Shown here piece after piece: positions 46,732 through 59,854 of a DNA stretch of 64,000 nt. Numbering within the stretch: position 1 is the first letter of the stretch; each line of letters begins with the position of its first letter. A model generated the notes under the pieces. It saw only the letters and a list, made by a program, of their open reading frames with translations. It did no database searches and was not told the DNA's origin. Position numbers and translations under genes: made by a program. The stretch is from Paguma larvata (lineage: Eukaryota; Chordata; Mammalia; Carnivora; Viverridae), in assembly GCA_030068075.1 (NCBI GenBank), contig CM057830.1, positions 23,220,247 to 23,284,246 on the forward strand, written 5' to 3'.

Positions 46732-48517
46732 ATACACTGATCTCGTCCTATTTTAAGAATTAGAAAATTTTAGTTAAAATCTATTCTATTTCTGCATATA
46801 CCTTTTAAGAGCAGTAAATTTTAAAAGAAAACATAAATAAATTAATAGGAAAATATTTGAATATAAACGTATCGATCTAAATTTAGTTGCTCATAGCACT
46901 AGACTAGCTGTTGTTAAATATATTTAGACAGTAATTTTTTATATATTATTTTCTCTAGGATGTACTCTATCCTTGGACAGATGTCTCATCATTGAACTTT
47001 TGGTTTCATGTCCACTAAATAAAGGATTATTTCTACGAGGTAGAAATTACTGTGTAATTCTTTATTTCTGTGAGTGTCATGTCATTTGCCAATAGGATGT
47101 CTTTATTTATAGTTCTTTTTAAATTCTTTTATTGAAAATGTCATTTCACCAAGAGATCTTATTCCCTTTGAAAGTCACTTCTAGTGTCCATATGAAAAAA
47201 AGTCTTTTAAAATCAATACCAGTGAAAGCTAATCAGTGATAGAATGATTATAGGATTCCTTGCTTATCATTGCAAGGCTGAGATAGTTATCTCTGTGATT
47301 ATCCTCATATCTGATTTGAGAGGACAGAGGGGCAGCTTTTTCTGGCCATGTCACTCCTAATTTGTGAAATGTCCCCTTCATAATGCAGTCGTAAGATGGC
47401 AGCCGGGCTTTATTGCCATATTCTAAAGAGATTAGTCAATATTATGCCCAACTGCCCAGGATATCACCAGCCCTACTCCCATCTTAAATTTATCATAGAG
47501 TCAACATAGTCATAAAGGGAAAAATTTGAAAATCCTCTCACATCCTACCCCATTATATTATTGTGCAGAAGGAAAAAATAGTTTTAAAATATAGAGAAGA
47601 ATGAATTGGGTCATGCAGCTGCTTCCCAAATACTGAATTTCCGTTTCCATTGCCTCTTTTATTCTTCCATACTGAAATGCAGAAATAACTCATAGTGAGA
47701 TACAATTACTTTCCCCCTAGCCATGTCTTCAGTGCCTGTTATTCTAGTAGGTCATAAAAAGAGGTAATTGAAAGAGGTAAATGCAAGTGGCAGGCAAAAA
47801 TCACCAGGTCCATTCTTCATCAACTCTTCTGCCGGATTTTGCCCTCCAAACACACCTGTATCTCTGGGAACTGGCTTTTCCTTCTGCCTCCTCCTTTTGA
47901 ATGGTTACAGTGAAAGCAGCCACGGTTTTACAAGGTGACCCCACTTCATCTGTAGAGATGAAGCCAGAGGTTGGCTCCTGGCCAACACTGAGCTAATCTG
48001 AGTCCATTCTCCGATTTTTAGAGTTCAAACTGGGAAATGATCACCCAGGAAACTCTGAGCTCTTAAATGGAAATGATGCAAACTCACAAGCACTAGGACA
48101 GTAGCTATTTTGTGACGTGTGGTTTTAGAAATAGAAAAAGCCATGTGGGGTGAATGAAACAAATACACGAAGAGAGGCAGAGTTGAGATGCGAAGAGCAT
48201 ACTTCTGGTTTCTCTGCAGTTTTTGCATCAGGTTGCACTTCACCCCCCATCCAGCTGAATCCCTGTCCTTGAGTCCTGTGAGATAGCTACATATGTGTTT
48301 CATGAACTCCTTTTGGTAAAACTAGTTCAAACAGGTTTCCATAACTCAAAGCCAAAAGAACTAGAAGTGTTTTTTTTCATACTCCGCATTCTATAAAATA
48401 CAGAATTAAATACAATGCTTCCATAAATGTTTTTATGGTTTAATAATTTATTATTAAACAAAATTAATTACCCAAGAGATACTACCCAGAGAAACAGACC
48501 ACAAAGTTTGTATGTAT
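46732..48517. other. Unrecognised non-coding sequence
   Basis: No gene or named repeat is supported. A minus-strand frame at 48025-48303 (92 codons) shows no domain. Confidence 0.4.
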
Positions 48518-48765
48518 GTGTGTATGCAATTTGAGGGGGTTGATTTTTATTTATTTTGAGAGAGAGAGAGAGAGAGAGGGAGCACTAGCAGGAGAGGAGG
48601 CAAAGAGAGAGGGTGAGAGAGAGAGAATCCCAAGCAGATTCTGTGCTATCAATGAGGAGCCTGACATAGGGCTTGATCTCACGACTGAGAGATCACGACC
48701 CGAGCCAAAGTCAAGAGTCGCTTAACCTACTAGGTCACCTAGGTGCCCCTGTGTGTATATAATTG
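48518..48765 (-). mobile_element. CAN-SINE, minus strand
   Basis: A T-rich tail (TTTTTATTTATTTTGAGAG), (GA)n and the reversed tRNA-like part (GAGATCACGACCCGAGCC) run from about 48534 to 48749. Weak flanking repeats (GTGTGTATGCAATT and GTGTGTATATAATT) suggest an older insertion. Confidence 0.88.
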
Positions 48766-48794
48766 TATACATAATATTTTTTTAAAAAATAGTT

Positions 48795-48960
48795 TTTGAG
48801 TGACTCTATGAACCAGACCACAGTGTTAGGTAGGCAACGGTGAACAAATACAAAAGTGAGTGCCTAGTCTATTGGGGGGAGAGATAATATTAACCACACA
48901 ATCACAAAAATGAAACTGTGGAAAATACTGTGAAGGATCAGGCACAGGGAGCCAGGTGCA
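48795..48960 (-). mobile_element. L2 LINE 3' fragment, diverged
   Basis: AACCAGACCACAGTGTTAGG, CAACGGTGAACAAATACAAA and CTAGTCTATTGGGGGGAGAG follow the reversed L2 3' end. Confidence 0.45.
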
Positions 48961-49906
48961 GGAAGGAGCCCGTATGAAGGCCCCATGACTAATTCAATAA
49001 ATTCCAGTGTTACTAATCAAAAGGTTTTGTTGTTGTTTTTTCAGAAAGTCATTTATTAATTAGGGCCTAAAATAATCATTTCTATTTTCTGAACTATATT
49101 TAGCTCTCATGTAGGAAAAGCATTTTTGTTTGTGTTTCAAATTTATTTCTCAAATAATATAAAACCCCTATTTCCTTAACATTATTAGAGAAAGGCATGT
49201 AGTATACCATATTGTTTGTACCATCAATTTGTTCAGTAAACTCTCTCTTTGTGGTCAAGACAAAAAAAATTCATCCCAGGCATATGCATGGTTTCATGAT
49301 GGATTAGTGAGTGGATTAGGGAGTTCCACTTAGCATAGTATGACTGTGCTAGTGTCCTAGCACATGATTCCAGGCTACTCTCAGCTCTATCTCATTCAGG
49401 TAGAATCTGACAAAGGCATGTGAACCCAGAGCCCTGGGAAAGTTCATTTCCTTCAAGAATGGAAAAGACCATGTCTTTAGTAAGATACACATGGCAGGGG
49501 GCAGAGTGGGGGAAGCGTGAAGTCCTCTCTTGGGCTAGCATCCCACTGCAACTAGTGTTAATATGAAATTTCAGTAATATTCTAACAAAAGGCGACAAGG
49601 ATACAAGAGAAAAACACTACACTTTGTGACTTCTCCGTGTTTCTGACTGATGCATGAACTATTTCACCGTGCACACAAAGAACTGTACATTTAGTTGCCA
49701 TGGCACTGCTTATTTGTTGTCTTTACAGGGAACAAAATGATACTTTAACTAACTACTGTGACTCATCCCTTGAGGTAAAATTGATAACGCTGCCTTTCTT
49801 AACCATAATGCTTCAGTTGGCACAGGTTTTTTTGTTGCCTTTGTTGTTGCCATTGTTGCTGTTATTAAAAGATACTTGCTTATAAACTCAGGTTTAACCA
49901 CTGTTC

Positions 49907-49972
49907 TTAGTAATCGATAGCTTTGAAAGATCAAAATTCATTAGTAATCGATAGCTTTGAAAGATCAAAATT
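49907..49972. repeat. Perfect 32-bp tandem duplication, period 34
   Basis: The block 49907-49938 is repeated without change at 49941-49972. Each copy begins TTAGTAATCGATAGC and so carries one ATCGAT. No microsatellite or retroelement feature explains it. A perfect match suggests a recent duplication. Confidence 0.95.
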
Positions 49973-51486
49973 TACTGAATCTAATTGTAACATTTTACAT
50001 ATAATAGATGGCAATAAATTAAATGGCTATGAAGGGAATAGTATCTTCCTAACATGTGTTCTCTTGAGTTACAGCTAAACATCAGTGAACACATGGGTGG
50101 CAGTAATGACCTCTGGCATTCTCTTGAGTCACTACCAAAAAACTGATGCATAGTCTGCCCCTGATAAAAAAAATCTTCAGTCCCCCTCAGCATCTGGCCG
50201 GGGGAATCCAGTCAGTTCTCTGTGTGTGATTTAAGAATTCTCCATTCACTATGCACTGTATTGATAAGAAGAGAAAGTGATTTTAGGACAAATGTGAGAA
50301 TTCATGCGTATAATTATAGGTGTGACACCCTAATAGAATTAAGACCCTCTTCTTGGCCCCCATAGCACTCTGTGCATACTTGCATTATGATATTATTCAC
50401 TTCGTTTCATAATTCCTTTTCTTTCTACACCATTGGGTTACCAGCTTTATAGAGTAGAATATGCTGTCATTGTCATTGTTATTATTTTGTTATTACTATT
50501 CTTGATTATCAAGTGCCTAAGAAGGAGGGACTCAATACATACTTGCTGTTTTATTCTCAGACTCTCAAAGCTATGTGAATTATGTTTTAACATTCTACAG
50601 AAATACAAAGAAAAAAAAATAAGTCTGAGAATCATTGGATTACTGGATATCCAAGGTTGATTTTCTCTTAGAAAAGTGTTCTGGGTTGAGGTTGGCCTAG
50701 CAGAGGAACTTGACCTCCCTTTATTTAGAGAAGCTTAGGAAAAAACAGCCTAGGACTGAGGAAACTCTTTTTCATTGTTTTTTAAATATTCGATGCCTTT
50801 AAGAAGTATCAACCCTGAAGATACAAAAGGGCATTAAATGTAGTAAAACTGAGAAGTATGCCTCTTTTATCTTTAGAAGTATTTTTTAATTAACAAAAAC
50901 TTATGAACCAAACCATACTAACACTATTATAGGTTATATCAAAAGTTTTGTGAAATATGAATGTGATAATGTAGAAGAGACCTATAATTATATATGCTGT
51001 GAGATTTTACAATTGATTATTCTTCATCTATAAAGAAAAAAAAATACTGAAATCTCAAGAGTTATTCCAGAGAGTAATACTGTAAGTGCTGTAATGTATT
51101 GTATTTACAAAACTGGACTCAAAATCACAGCACACACGTGTTACTTTAGAAAATTTGTATACAGTAGTATGTTACATAGCTTATCAGTTAGCCTTCTAAA
51201 GAAATGCATTTACTTCCTTTTCTTCCACTATAACCTCTCTGTTATCTTACCTGATTCCTTGGAATCAGACGTTCTCTTTTTTAGTTTCTTTAACCACTGC
51301 TAATTTTGATTTCCTTAAAAAAAGAGATCAAATTCCCTCTTTGTGATAGACCATGGACCCCTTCCTAGCTTGGTGGCTATCCCAAAGTCACTTATGCATC
51401 TTTGTTCCCTAGTAGCCTGGGATATTTATCTGATACACACTCAACCCTGTTGGCATTCATCAACACTCAATGGATTGAGGAGATTT
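49973..51486. other. Unrecognised non-coding sequence
   Basis: No gene or named repeat is supported. Confidence 0.4.
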
Positions 51487-51712
51487 TCTACCTTCTTTCT
51501 TTTTTTTATCATGTTTATTTATTTTTGGGAGAGAAAGAGAATGAGCATGCACAAGTGGGGGAGGGGCAGAAAGGGAGACAGGATCTGAAGCAGGCCGCGT
51601 GCTAACAGCAGACAGCCCCCATGCAGGGCTCAAACTCAGAATCTGAGCTGAAGTCAAATGCTTAACCTTAACCAATTGAGCCACCCCGGTGCCCTATCTA
51701 CCTTCTTTCTTT
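51487..51712 (-). mobile_element. CAN-SINE, minus strand, with perfect target-site duplication
   Basis: The body 51503-51696 has a T-rich tail, a GA-rich part and the reversed head TTGAGCCACCCCGGTGCCC. The box B region is damaged (about 15 bp missing around AACTCAGAATCTGAGC). A perfect 16-bp repeat, TCTACCTTCTTTCTTT, flanks it at 51487-51502 and 51697-51712. Confidence 0.92.
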
Positions 51713-53504
51713 AAAAAAGATCTAAATATACCTAAGTGATTGTGCAAAAAGACTCCATTAATTCAGGCTAATTGGGGAAAAGGTGATTTGAATTTATTGG
51801 GAAAGAGTTTGTTATAGTTGTCTTGTTCAACAATTCAACTTCAGTGTTTTTACTTGGAGTGATATCTGAAGTTAAGAGCTATAGAATGGTTTTCTGTTAG
51901 AGAACCTTCTTGTTTAGTGGATAACATGGTATTTGAATGCAAAGAGGAATCTGTCATAAGGTTTGAAAAGTTTGTTGCTTTTAGTAGGTTGAACAATTTG
52001 TGAAATCTTGTTTACATTGTCTAAAGACATAACAAATGTATTAATTGAAAAAGCATATTATAAATAACCTTCCTGTTTTCATGACTCACAACATTAATTT
52101 TCTGACTTGATCTTATGAAAAAAATTGTAAGAAAATAGCATAATTTGGGAAACATACATAAATTTATGCTGTTTTACTCAGAAATCTTAAGAATCACTCA
52201 TACACCTGTCTACTTACCGGTCTCCTATTTGAAATGAACAATTTAACAGTACACAGAAAGTAGTTTCTCCAGATATTATCTAAATGGATGCCAAGTTTAA
52301 ATATTTAACTTTTCTGTCTTTTTTTATTCATTTTACATTTTGACTTTTAAAAATGTCAAGAGTGCATTGAAATGATACATTTCAGGTTTAAATAGTTGAA
52401 TCATAAGTGGCCAACTATTAAAAATATGTCCCTTTGCTAATAATTTGTTTAGTGACAGGAATAATACAAGTAAATGGAAGCATTAGATTGTGACCTTTAA
52501 CTAAACAGGCAATTCTTGTAATTGTAAATTGTCTTGGGGCTAGCATGTGTGACTACTAATTTGTTTCCACCACGACTGGATACCTATTTGAAAAGACATG
52601 CCATATGTCACAGGTATTCCGTTAAAATAGGTCAGTGTGATTATCCTTAACTAAATCACACACACACAATCACGAACTCTATTCAAGTAATATTTGGTAC
52701 AAAACTAAAGCTCACAAAAAGGAATAAAGTTAAGTGGGAAGGGTCAGAAAACACTGCCCTTGATCTTCCCAACACAGTCTAATCTTTGTCAATTGAACTT
52801 ACAGGTATTAATTAATGTGACAGAAAAATCAGGCCCTGTCTCACCTTATTTTGACTGATTATATATTTATATGAGTTTTAAGCTCCTTCCATTCAATTTC
52901 AAAATGGTGCCTCAGGGTTATGCAGACCCTCAGAAATTTACAGATATGGCAGATATAATTTTGTAATTTTTAATAAAATATTTGATTTATTTTATTGAAT
53001 CCAGTCCCTTAAAGGTATGTATTCTTGATTTGTAGACACTGGAAAAAAACATGTACTTAAACATTACATTTATTTGTGTTCTTGGGATCATCAGAATGCT
53101 ATTACTGGTGATAATGACGTCCAGTGGATTTGAAGTAACATTCTTCATGTTATGCCTATAATGTCTGTATATTGGCTTTGTCATGTATGTACACAAATGG
53201 GTGCATAATGGCCACTGCATAAAATCTGAGCTTTATCTGAGGAAAGAGTTCCAGATGTGGAAAGGAATCATGTCATTTTTCAGCCTTTCCCAAACCTCTG
53301 TAGTGATGTGATATTGAATGGATATATAAAGCACTAATGATTTCATGCTCATCGATCCCATGCCACAAATATTTGGCTGCTACATGAGGCCCATTCTTAA
53401 TGATGGCACCAGCAAGATACCTAAACCTTTCTGAGTAACTTGAATACTCATAACAGGATTGCATATTAATACGATAATTTTGTAAAAGTGCTAGTATCTA
53501 CTAA
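51713..53504. other. Unrecognised AT-rich sequence
   Basis: No gene or named repeat is supported. Confidence 0.4.
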
Positions 53505-54060
53505 AGCTGAACACCTACAACCTGTCCTTTCCCCTCCTGGGTATACGTCCGACAGAAACATATGAAACATGTACAAGAATGTTCATAGCAGCACTACTGG
53601 TGGTGACCCCAAAATTGAAAACTACGTAAAGGTCCATGAACAATAGAAGGAATAAATAAATTGTGATATGGTCACCTAATGAAATAGTTTACATCAGTAA
53701 AAGTGAATAAATTTTAGTTATACATGGTAATATGAATGAATCTAATAAATATAATATTATGTGAAAGATGCCAGACCAAAATAGTGCATAACATGATTTC
53801 ATTTTTCTAGATTTTGAAAAGAACAAAATTAGTCAATGTTGTTAGAAATCAGAATAGTGGTTACCTTTGCTGGGGGGAGAAACGATGGCAAGGGACCAGA
53901 GGAAGACTTCTGGGATGTTGATAAAATGTTCTATCTCTCTATCTGGTTGCTGGTTACATGGTATGTTTGGTTTGTGATGATTCATCAAGATATACACTTA
54001 GATTTGTGTGCTCTTATACATATATATGTATATATATTATACTTCAATAAGACACTTAAG
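53505..54060 (+). mobile_element. Old LINE-1 (L1M) 3' fragment, plus strand
   Basis: The order CCCTCCTGGGTATACG, AAGAATGTTCATAGCAGCAC, GAAGGAATAAATAAATTGTG, AAATCAGAATAGTGGTTACC and TATATTATACTTCAATAAGA is the end of ORF2 and the 3' UTR of an old L1. All frames are broken. Confidence 0.8.
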
Positions 54061-54109
54061 TTCTGAAAAAGTTCTGAGCTTAATTATGGTAAAGTCAAAT
54101 TGCATATTT

Positions 54110-54560
54110 GTGCTTATATTAGTTAACTAGGGCTACTATAACAAATTACCATAAACAGGGTGGTAGCTTGAAACAACAAAAATTCCCTCTCTCACAGTGC
54201 AGGAAGCCAGAAGTCTCAAATCAAGATGTTGGCAGAATTGTCATCCTTTGGATAATCTAAGAGAGAATTCGTTCCAGTGTCTCTCCTAGCTTCTTGGTGA
54301 CTCTTGGCAATCTTTGCCATTCCTTGACATATAGACACATCACCCCAATCTCTGCTTCCTCCTTCACAGGATTTTTCCCCTGTATTTCTTCTCTATGTTT
54401 CCAACAAGGGTACTGGCCATTGGAGTTAGGGTCTGCCTGGGTAATTGAGATTTTTAACTTAATTTCATCTGCAAAGATCTTTCTTCCACATAAGTTCACA
54501 TTTACAGGTTCTTGGTGGTTATACGTTTTTGCTGAGGGCACTATTCAATCTACTACAGTG
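54110..54560 (+). repeat. Old interspersed repeat related in wording to 35090
   Basis: ACTAGGGCTACTATAACAAA, TTACCATAAACAGGGTGGTA, GGAAGCCAGAAGTCTCAAAT and CATCTGCAAAGATCTTTCTT are words of a common old mammalian repeat. The 94-98-codon frames on both strands are chance. Confidence 0.55.
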
Positions 54561-55389
54561 TTCCCTCCCAAGACTTCAGAGAAGTCATAGTAATATAAAT
54601 ATAAAAATATTATACAGATAGGAAAATATGAGAAAAGTAGGAAACATAGGAGATATTGTCAAGATTTTAGGAGATGGAAAGTGAGTATTTAGCAGAATGC
54701 AGGAAATTAAACTTGAAGCAACCTCAAGCAGGCTCAGGAATGTGAGATACAGTACTTCCAGAAGAGGGTAAGAAATAGCAACTTAAGCAAAATAGCAACT
54801 TTGGTCAAAAGTCTCTATAAGGAAGTTAAAGCCTCACATAACCTCTCCTACCCTGGGCATCCAATTGACCAATCATCCCATACCTAAGCAGAAAGAAAAT
54901 GAACAATAAATACAAAAGAGAAGAATCAAAGTGGCTCTGGGTGTATGGACATGAGGAATTGCTGAGGGAGGGGATGAGGTGCTGTACCAAAACAAGAGAA
55001 TTAAGAAAGAATCTATATTTTGAATACTGCGGACGCCCTGTCACCAGCCCTCTATGCTCAATCTATGAGGACACTGGCAATTGGCCTGCTTCTCTAGTCA
55101 GGTGATTGGAAGATTCTTCTCTGGGGAAAACAGTGCAGCCCAAGAGAAAAGGCCTGCCTTTGTCAAGGTTGTCTCCAAATGAGAAGACTAATACTCCCCT
55201 AATCACATATACCCAGTTTTCAGTCATCCCATGGTGCACACAGAGCTTTCATTCAGCTTTTCAGGACCTCACTTTAACATGGAAATGGTCAGCCAAGGGT
55301 TACAAGATATTCAAGGAAACCTCACAGTTTAAAAGAGATTCAAAAAGAGAAGAAGAAGAAGAAGAAGCAGCATTCAAATAAAAAGAACT
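54561..55389. other. Unrecognised sequence with a (GAA)n tract
   Basis: A short (GAA)n tract lies at 55351-55368. The part 55100-55380 may be the upstream end of the HAL1-like element that follows. No gene is supported. Confidence 0.4.
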
Positions 55390-56260
55390 ATAACGAAACA
55401 AAGACTGTTCAGGGAGATGAAAAGTTCAAAAAAAATAATGAATATTCTCAAATACATTAAAGAAGCAATTTATAGCATCGAGGATGTTATAAAAATGGAC
55501 ATTCAGGGAACTCATAAGAACTCTTGAGAGATTAAAATATTATACCACAAATCTCCCAGAACGTAGAACAAATTATCAAAGAGATGAGATTTTTTCAAAG
55601 GGGGATCAATACAGGAGGTCTAATTGGAATTTTAAAGAGCTAGAAAAAATGGTAAACACAGAGAAGAAGAAATTATCAAGTAATGCAAGAAAGTGTTGCT
55701 TAGTTGATGAACTTGATTTTCCATATATAAAGGATTCAACCCAGGTGGCCAGCAAAAGGAGTTCAAGAAAGTTCACATCAAGACATGTCAGTCAGAAAAT
55801 TTAAGACACCAAAGATAAACATTCTAAAAACTTTTCAAAAGGGGTGGATGCAGGTCATATATAACATCGCAGGAATCAGAATAGCATCAGACTTCTCAAG
55901 AGCAACATCTGAAGCCAAAAGTCAATAAACTTATGTCTTCAGAATTTTGAGGAAAAGTCAGTAATTGCTTTCTACCTCCAATTCTATATCCAGACAGTTA
56001 ATCAGTTTACCTCTGAGAATGGATGCATAGAATTTCCAGAACTACAAGGTCTCAATACTCTGTTTATAATATGCCCTTTCACAAGAAGGTCCCGGAGGAT
56101 GTATTTACCAACATGAATGAGTAAACCAACAAAGAAGGTTTGAGAACAATAAAACAGGGTATGCATTCATTAGAAAGGGGAGTGGAAAGAAAACTTCAGA
56201 GAAATAAATAGCTTATAAGTAATAAAAGAGAAAAATGAAAACATAGAATAAAATAATTTT
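55390..56260 (+). mobile_element. HAL1-like (ORF1-only LINE) remnant, plus strand
   Basis: The words AGGAATCAGAATAGCATCAG, ACTTCTCAAGAGCAACATCT, CCAATTCTATATCCAGACAG and ACTACAAGGTCTCAATACTC follow the 3' half of HAL1 in order. HAL1 is an L1 relative that lacks ORF2. No frame survives. Confidence 0.6.
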
Positions 56261-56639
56261 CAGTGAAAGAAGCCAATAGGGACTTTCGATGATATACATA
56301 CAGATGGAACACTCCCAGAAAAACAGGCCTCTCAAGTCTCTAAACACCTGCTATGTATTTTTGCCTTTTCCGTTTCCCCAGTTGATATGCCCTTTCTCCA
56401 TCTTCATTGTTCATACACTAGTCCTGAAAAGACCTGATTCAAGATATAATATTGCCCAGAATGTAGGAAAGTATCTGTATGTCCTCGATTAAGATAAGCT
56501 TTCTTAACAGACACAAAATATAGCCGTAAAAATGGAAGCTAACATCTGATCACGTTATAATTCTAAACTCTTGCAAAACAGAAAACATATCATAAACAAG
56601 TGTAGGAGGTAAATGATGGAGTGGATAATTATATTTCCA

Positions 56640-57735
56640 GTGGATATCATGATTTAAAAATGGTGTATACAAATCTATAAAGAATTCCAACGCAATAATA
56701 TATAAAATACAATAAAACAGATTTGTTTTTCAAATATTAGGAAAGATGTGGGGAGAAAAACTATACCCTCAAATGCTGCTGGTGGAAGTATAAATTGGTG
56801 CAACTATTTTGGGGAACTATTTGGCAATAGCCAGTAAAACTGAAAAACTGTATACCTTATTATTAGGATGAATATATGATTTACTGTTTAATCTGGAACA
56901 CCTTTGAACATGAAATGGAGCACTATTAAATTTTATGTCACAACAAATGTGTAAATTGGGATTATCCCAGGCCATCTGGTTGTCTGGGTTATGACTCACT
57001 TTGTGTATAGACCCTAGATAATCTCTTCCCTATGTGTGCTATATGTGTGAAGTTTATAACAGCAAAAAGTTAGTAACAACCTGTCAAAAGGGAACTCCAT
57101 AGCTAAAATATATAATACATAATCCTGAACAGCGAACTAAAGAGATGAACTGGATTTCTCTATATATCGATTTTCAGTAAATATGCAGAACATAAACTTC
57201 AGGTGTGAATAGAAAATTCCAGAATGTTATACACAGAGATATATAGATTATATAACGTCAATTGATATAAGTTCAGTTACAAAAATGGAATAGAAAAATA
57301 CACCCCAAAATTATAATAGCTGCTGCTTCTGGCAGTTGAAAAGGGAGTTCTGGTCATGGTTCAAAGGGAATTAAGTGAGGGGCACCTGGGTGACTCAGTT
57401 GGTTGAGTGTCTGACTTTGGCTCAGGTCATGATCTGATAGTTTGTGAGTTCAAGCCCCACATCGGGCTCGCTGCTGTCAGTGTGGAGCCCGCTTCAAATC
57501 CTCTGCCCCTTTTGTCTTCACTTCTCCCGCTTGCACTCTCTCAAAAGTAAAAATAAACATTAAAAAAGGGGAGGGGGAATTAACCTATATTAGTAATGTC
57601 TTATTGTTTTAAAAATAATTTGAAGCAGATATGACACATGTTAGTTGATAGATCTGGACCAGGGGAGGTATAAGCATATTTAAAAAGTATTCAGCTTTGT
57701 ATTTTTAGTGACTTTTATTTCTCAAAATAAAAGCA
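56640..57735 (+). mobile_element. Old LINE-1 3' fragments, plus strand, split by a SINE
   Basis: CAAATGCTGCTGGTGGAAGT, TTTGGGGAACTATTTGGCAA and GTTTATAACAGCAAAAAGTT are the end of an old L1 ORF2. The 57600-57735 part resembles its 3' UTR. A CAN-SINE sits at 57379-57572. The segment 56880-57040 does not fit and may be another insertion. Confidence 0.55.
57366..57583 (+). mobile_element. CAN-SINE inserted in an old LINE-1
   Basis: The body starts GGGGCACCTGGGTGACTCAG near 57379, keeps TCAGGTCATGATCTGATAG, and ends with AAAAATAAACATTAAAAAA. A short repeat, GGGAATTAA, lies at 57366-57374 and 57575-57583. Confidence 0.9.
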
Positions 57736-57744
57736 AAATGATAC

Positions 57745-57850
57745 CTTCTCCATGAAGCCTTCCTTGATCTCTTTAAGCCAAACATTATGTCTCTTACTCC
57801 ATATTGAAAGAATAGTGCCTTATCCCTTTTTGTACTGCCCCCCCCACAAC
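57745..57850 (+). mobile_element. L2 LINE fragment
   Basis: CTTCTCCATGAAGCCTTCCT then TGATCTCTTTAAGCC and TAGTGCCTTATCCC follow the part of L2 just before its 3' end. Confidence 0.45.
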
Positions 57851-58740
57851 ACCTGGCCAGATAACTGATACACAGAAACACCCAATAAAACTTTATTAAA
57901 AGAAAAACAGAAAGAAGAGAATGGTTTACATAGAAACCCTAGCCTTTCTTTCAGTGACTAGAAAATTTGTAAATTTGCAACTTTTTCAAGCTTTTCTTTG
58001 CATAATGGACCTATGTTTTGTGCCAAATTCCATCGACATACTTCGGAATGAATGTACTGTAGCATGGTCATTAAAAGGACCCGCTCCACTTTCTCCTGTC
58101 TCATAAATACAGTTTCTTTGTCCCAGTGCTGAGTTCCAGACTGTGGAATGAAATGCGGCATTTTCTTTGTATCACTTTGGCCCTATTTGCCACTTCAGCA
58201 ATGTTAACTTCTGCCTGTCAAAACCAATTAAATATTTTTTTTAACATTTACTGGGTCCACGGCAGAATTTCAGTTACCTGTGGTTCATTTTTGAGTGGAG
58301 TTGTTAAGCAAAGCTTTAATACAGTATGGCATTTGCTTTGCATTTTTTTTTTCATTTCAAGTTTCATCGTTTCAGTTTTACCACTCTCATAAATAAAACA
58401 TATGCTTTTATTTTTTTTCAAAGTTATCAGAGTTTGTTCAGTTGAACAATGCCCAGCTCACAAATGAATACTTTTGAAAATACATATGGTGGATATGTAA
58501 GTACATATGTGAATTCATTTGGCTCCAATGCGAATTTATTAAATGTGCTATGCTGGGTTATCTTTTATCAAAAGAGCTGTTAGTAAGTGAAGACAAGAGC
58601 CTGTGCTCATACATACATACGATGCTAAATTTAGGTTTTAGTGCTGGCTTTTAAAATGAATTCTTTGCCTGCCACTTATACTAAAAGGATGCCTTTCTTC
58701 TTGAAAGTGAAATATGTTTTTAGGAATACTTTGCTTAATT
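57851..58740. other. Unrecognised non-coding sequence
   Basis: Nothing recognisable apart from short T-runs. Small frames on both strands have no domain. Confidence 0.4.
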
Positions 58741-59800
58741 TCTTTGAGATTCTTTTTTTGTTTCCAGTTCTCACTGCTGCTTCAGACGTAGAACCAGACA
58801 TGCCCGACTGCAGTTGGCTGCTTCGGTCATTATCCGGCTTTCCTTTGAGACAGGACTTTGCAGGCAATGTGTTTTCTTAGCCAGTCGATGCCCAGGATTG
58901 CCAGATTCTGTGCGGTATGTGATACATCTCACAGTCACAGAAGCCTGGTGATCCTGGCACTTTGCACGTGTTGTTTTCAGGTACTCTTTCACACGTGCAC
59001 ACAGAAGATGTGCCGATGATGGCAATGACTTTTCACAGTGATCCTGTCATGATAATTAGCGTTAAAAAAAATCCCCGAATCGAAATATACAATTGTGCAT
59101 GGCTTTGATGCTTCTGTAGTATGAAGGGCGGGAACAGCCTTGGGAAATGCTTGCTGAAGCGAGGCACACAATACAACACGCACCTTGCACCTTGGATGAA
59201 TAGAAAAGCAAGCTGATTTCATTCACGTTACCCCCCACTATACTACATGGACAGGCTGTTCAGTCACTTACTCATGTTGTCAGAGTTGACCCTTAAAGAC
59301 AGTTCATCTGGCTAAAATTCAATTCTCTTATGCCCGAAGTATGAGATAATACATCTGAGGTAGGGTTTTAAGCAAGAACTATATCACAGGTTGCCGGCAT
59401 TTTGCAGGCTCTTACGAGCACACTGTTAGGCATTCAGGTATCAGAAGGATTTTGAAAATTCTGCTCAGCCCCTGGCATCTCTTTGGCCCTCTCTAGATGT
59501 CTAGTCCAACTGTTTAATGAAAAGAAATGAAGCAAAAGAGGCATCAGCGTGGCTACAGCTGGTGCTGTGGCGGTTGGCATTATGCTACCAGATAACGCAC
59601 GCATTATTTTTATTCATGTGGAAGGCTGCCTTGCTGTGTATTTCTAATGCTGTCAGAAAGATTGATTCGTGAAATATTTTGAAAAAATGCTAAGTACTAG
59701 CTACTTTGGGTATTTACCCAGGGGCATTGCAGCTGCCTGGCATTGCTGGGTGGCTGCTGAGCAGTAATCGCTTGCTATTTCTCTGATTTGTTTGTGTCTT
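58741..59800. other. Unique, CpG-retaining, repeat-free tract
   Basis: I count about 25 CpG dinucleotides in roughly 1 kb, 16 of them in 58780-59230. An ordinary unique stretch such as 19740-20740 has about five. No interspersed repeat is recognisable here. Two CACGTG hexamers lie at 58965-58970 and 58992-58997. It is not a classical CpG island. It could be a conserved regulatory element, but the sequence alone does not prove this. Small reading frames (63-84 codons) have no domain. Confidence 0.5.
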
Positions 59801-59854
59801 TGCAGCAACTGAGAGGAGAGAGGTTCAAACCCAGAGTGGGGCCCATGCTTCCCA

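Noticed and set aside
54001..54060. Palindrome-like TACATATATATGTATATATA
   Set aside because: It is a short AT-only run at the end of an old LINE-1 3' UTR, expected by chance.
58641..58880. 79-codon plus-strand frame in the CpG-retaining tract
   Set aside because: No domain is visible. Overlapping frames of similar length occur on the other strand, and nothing shows coding constraint.
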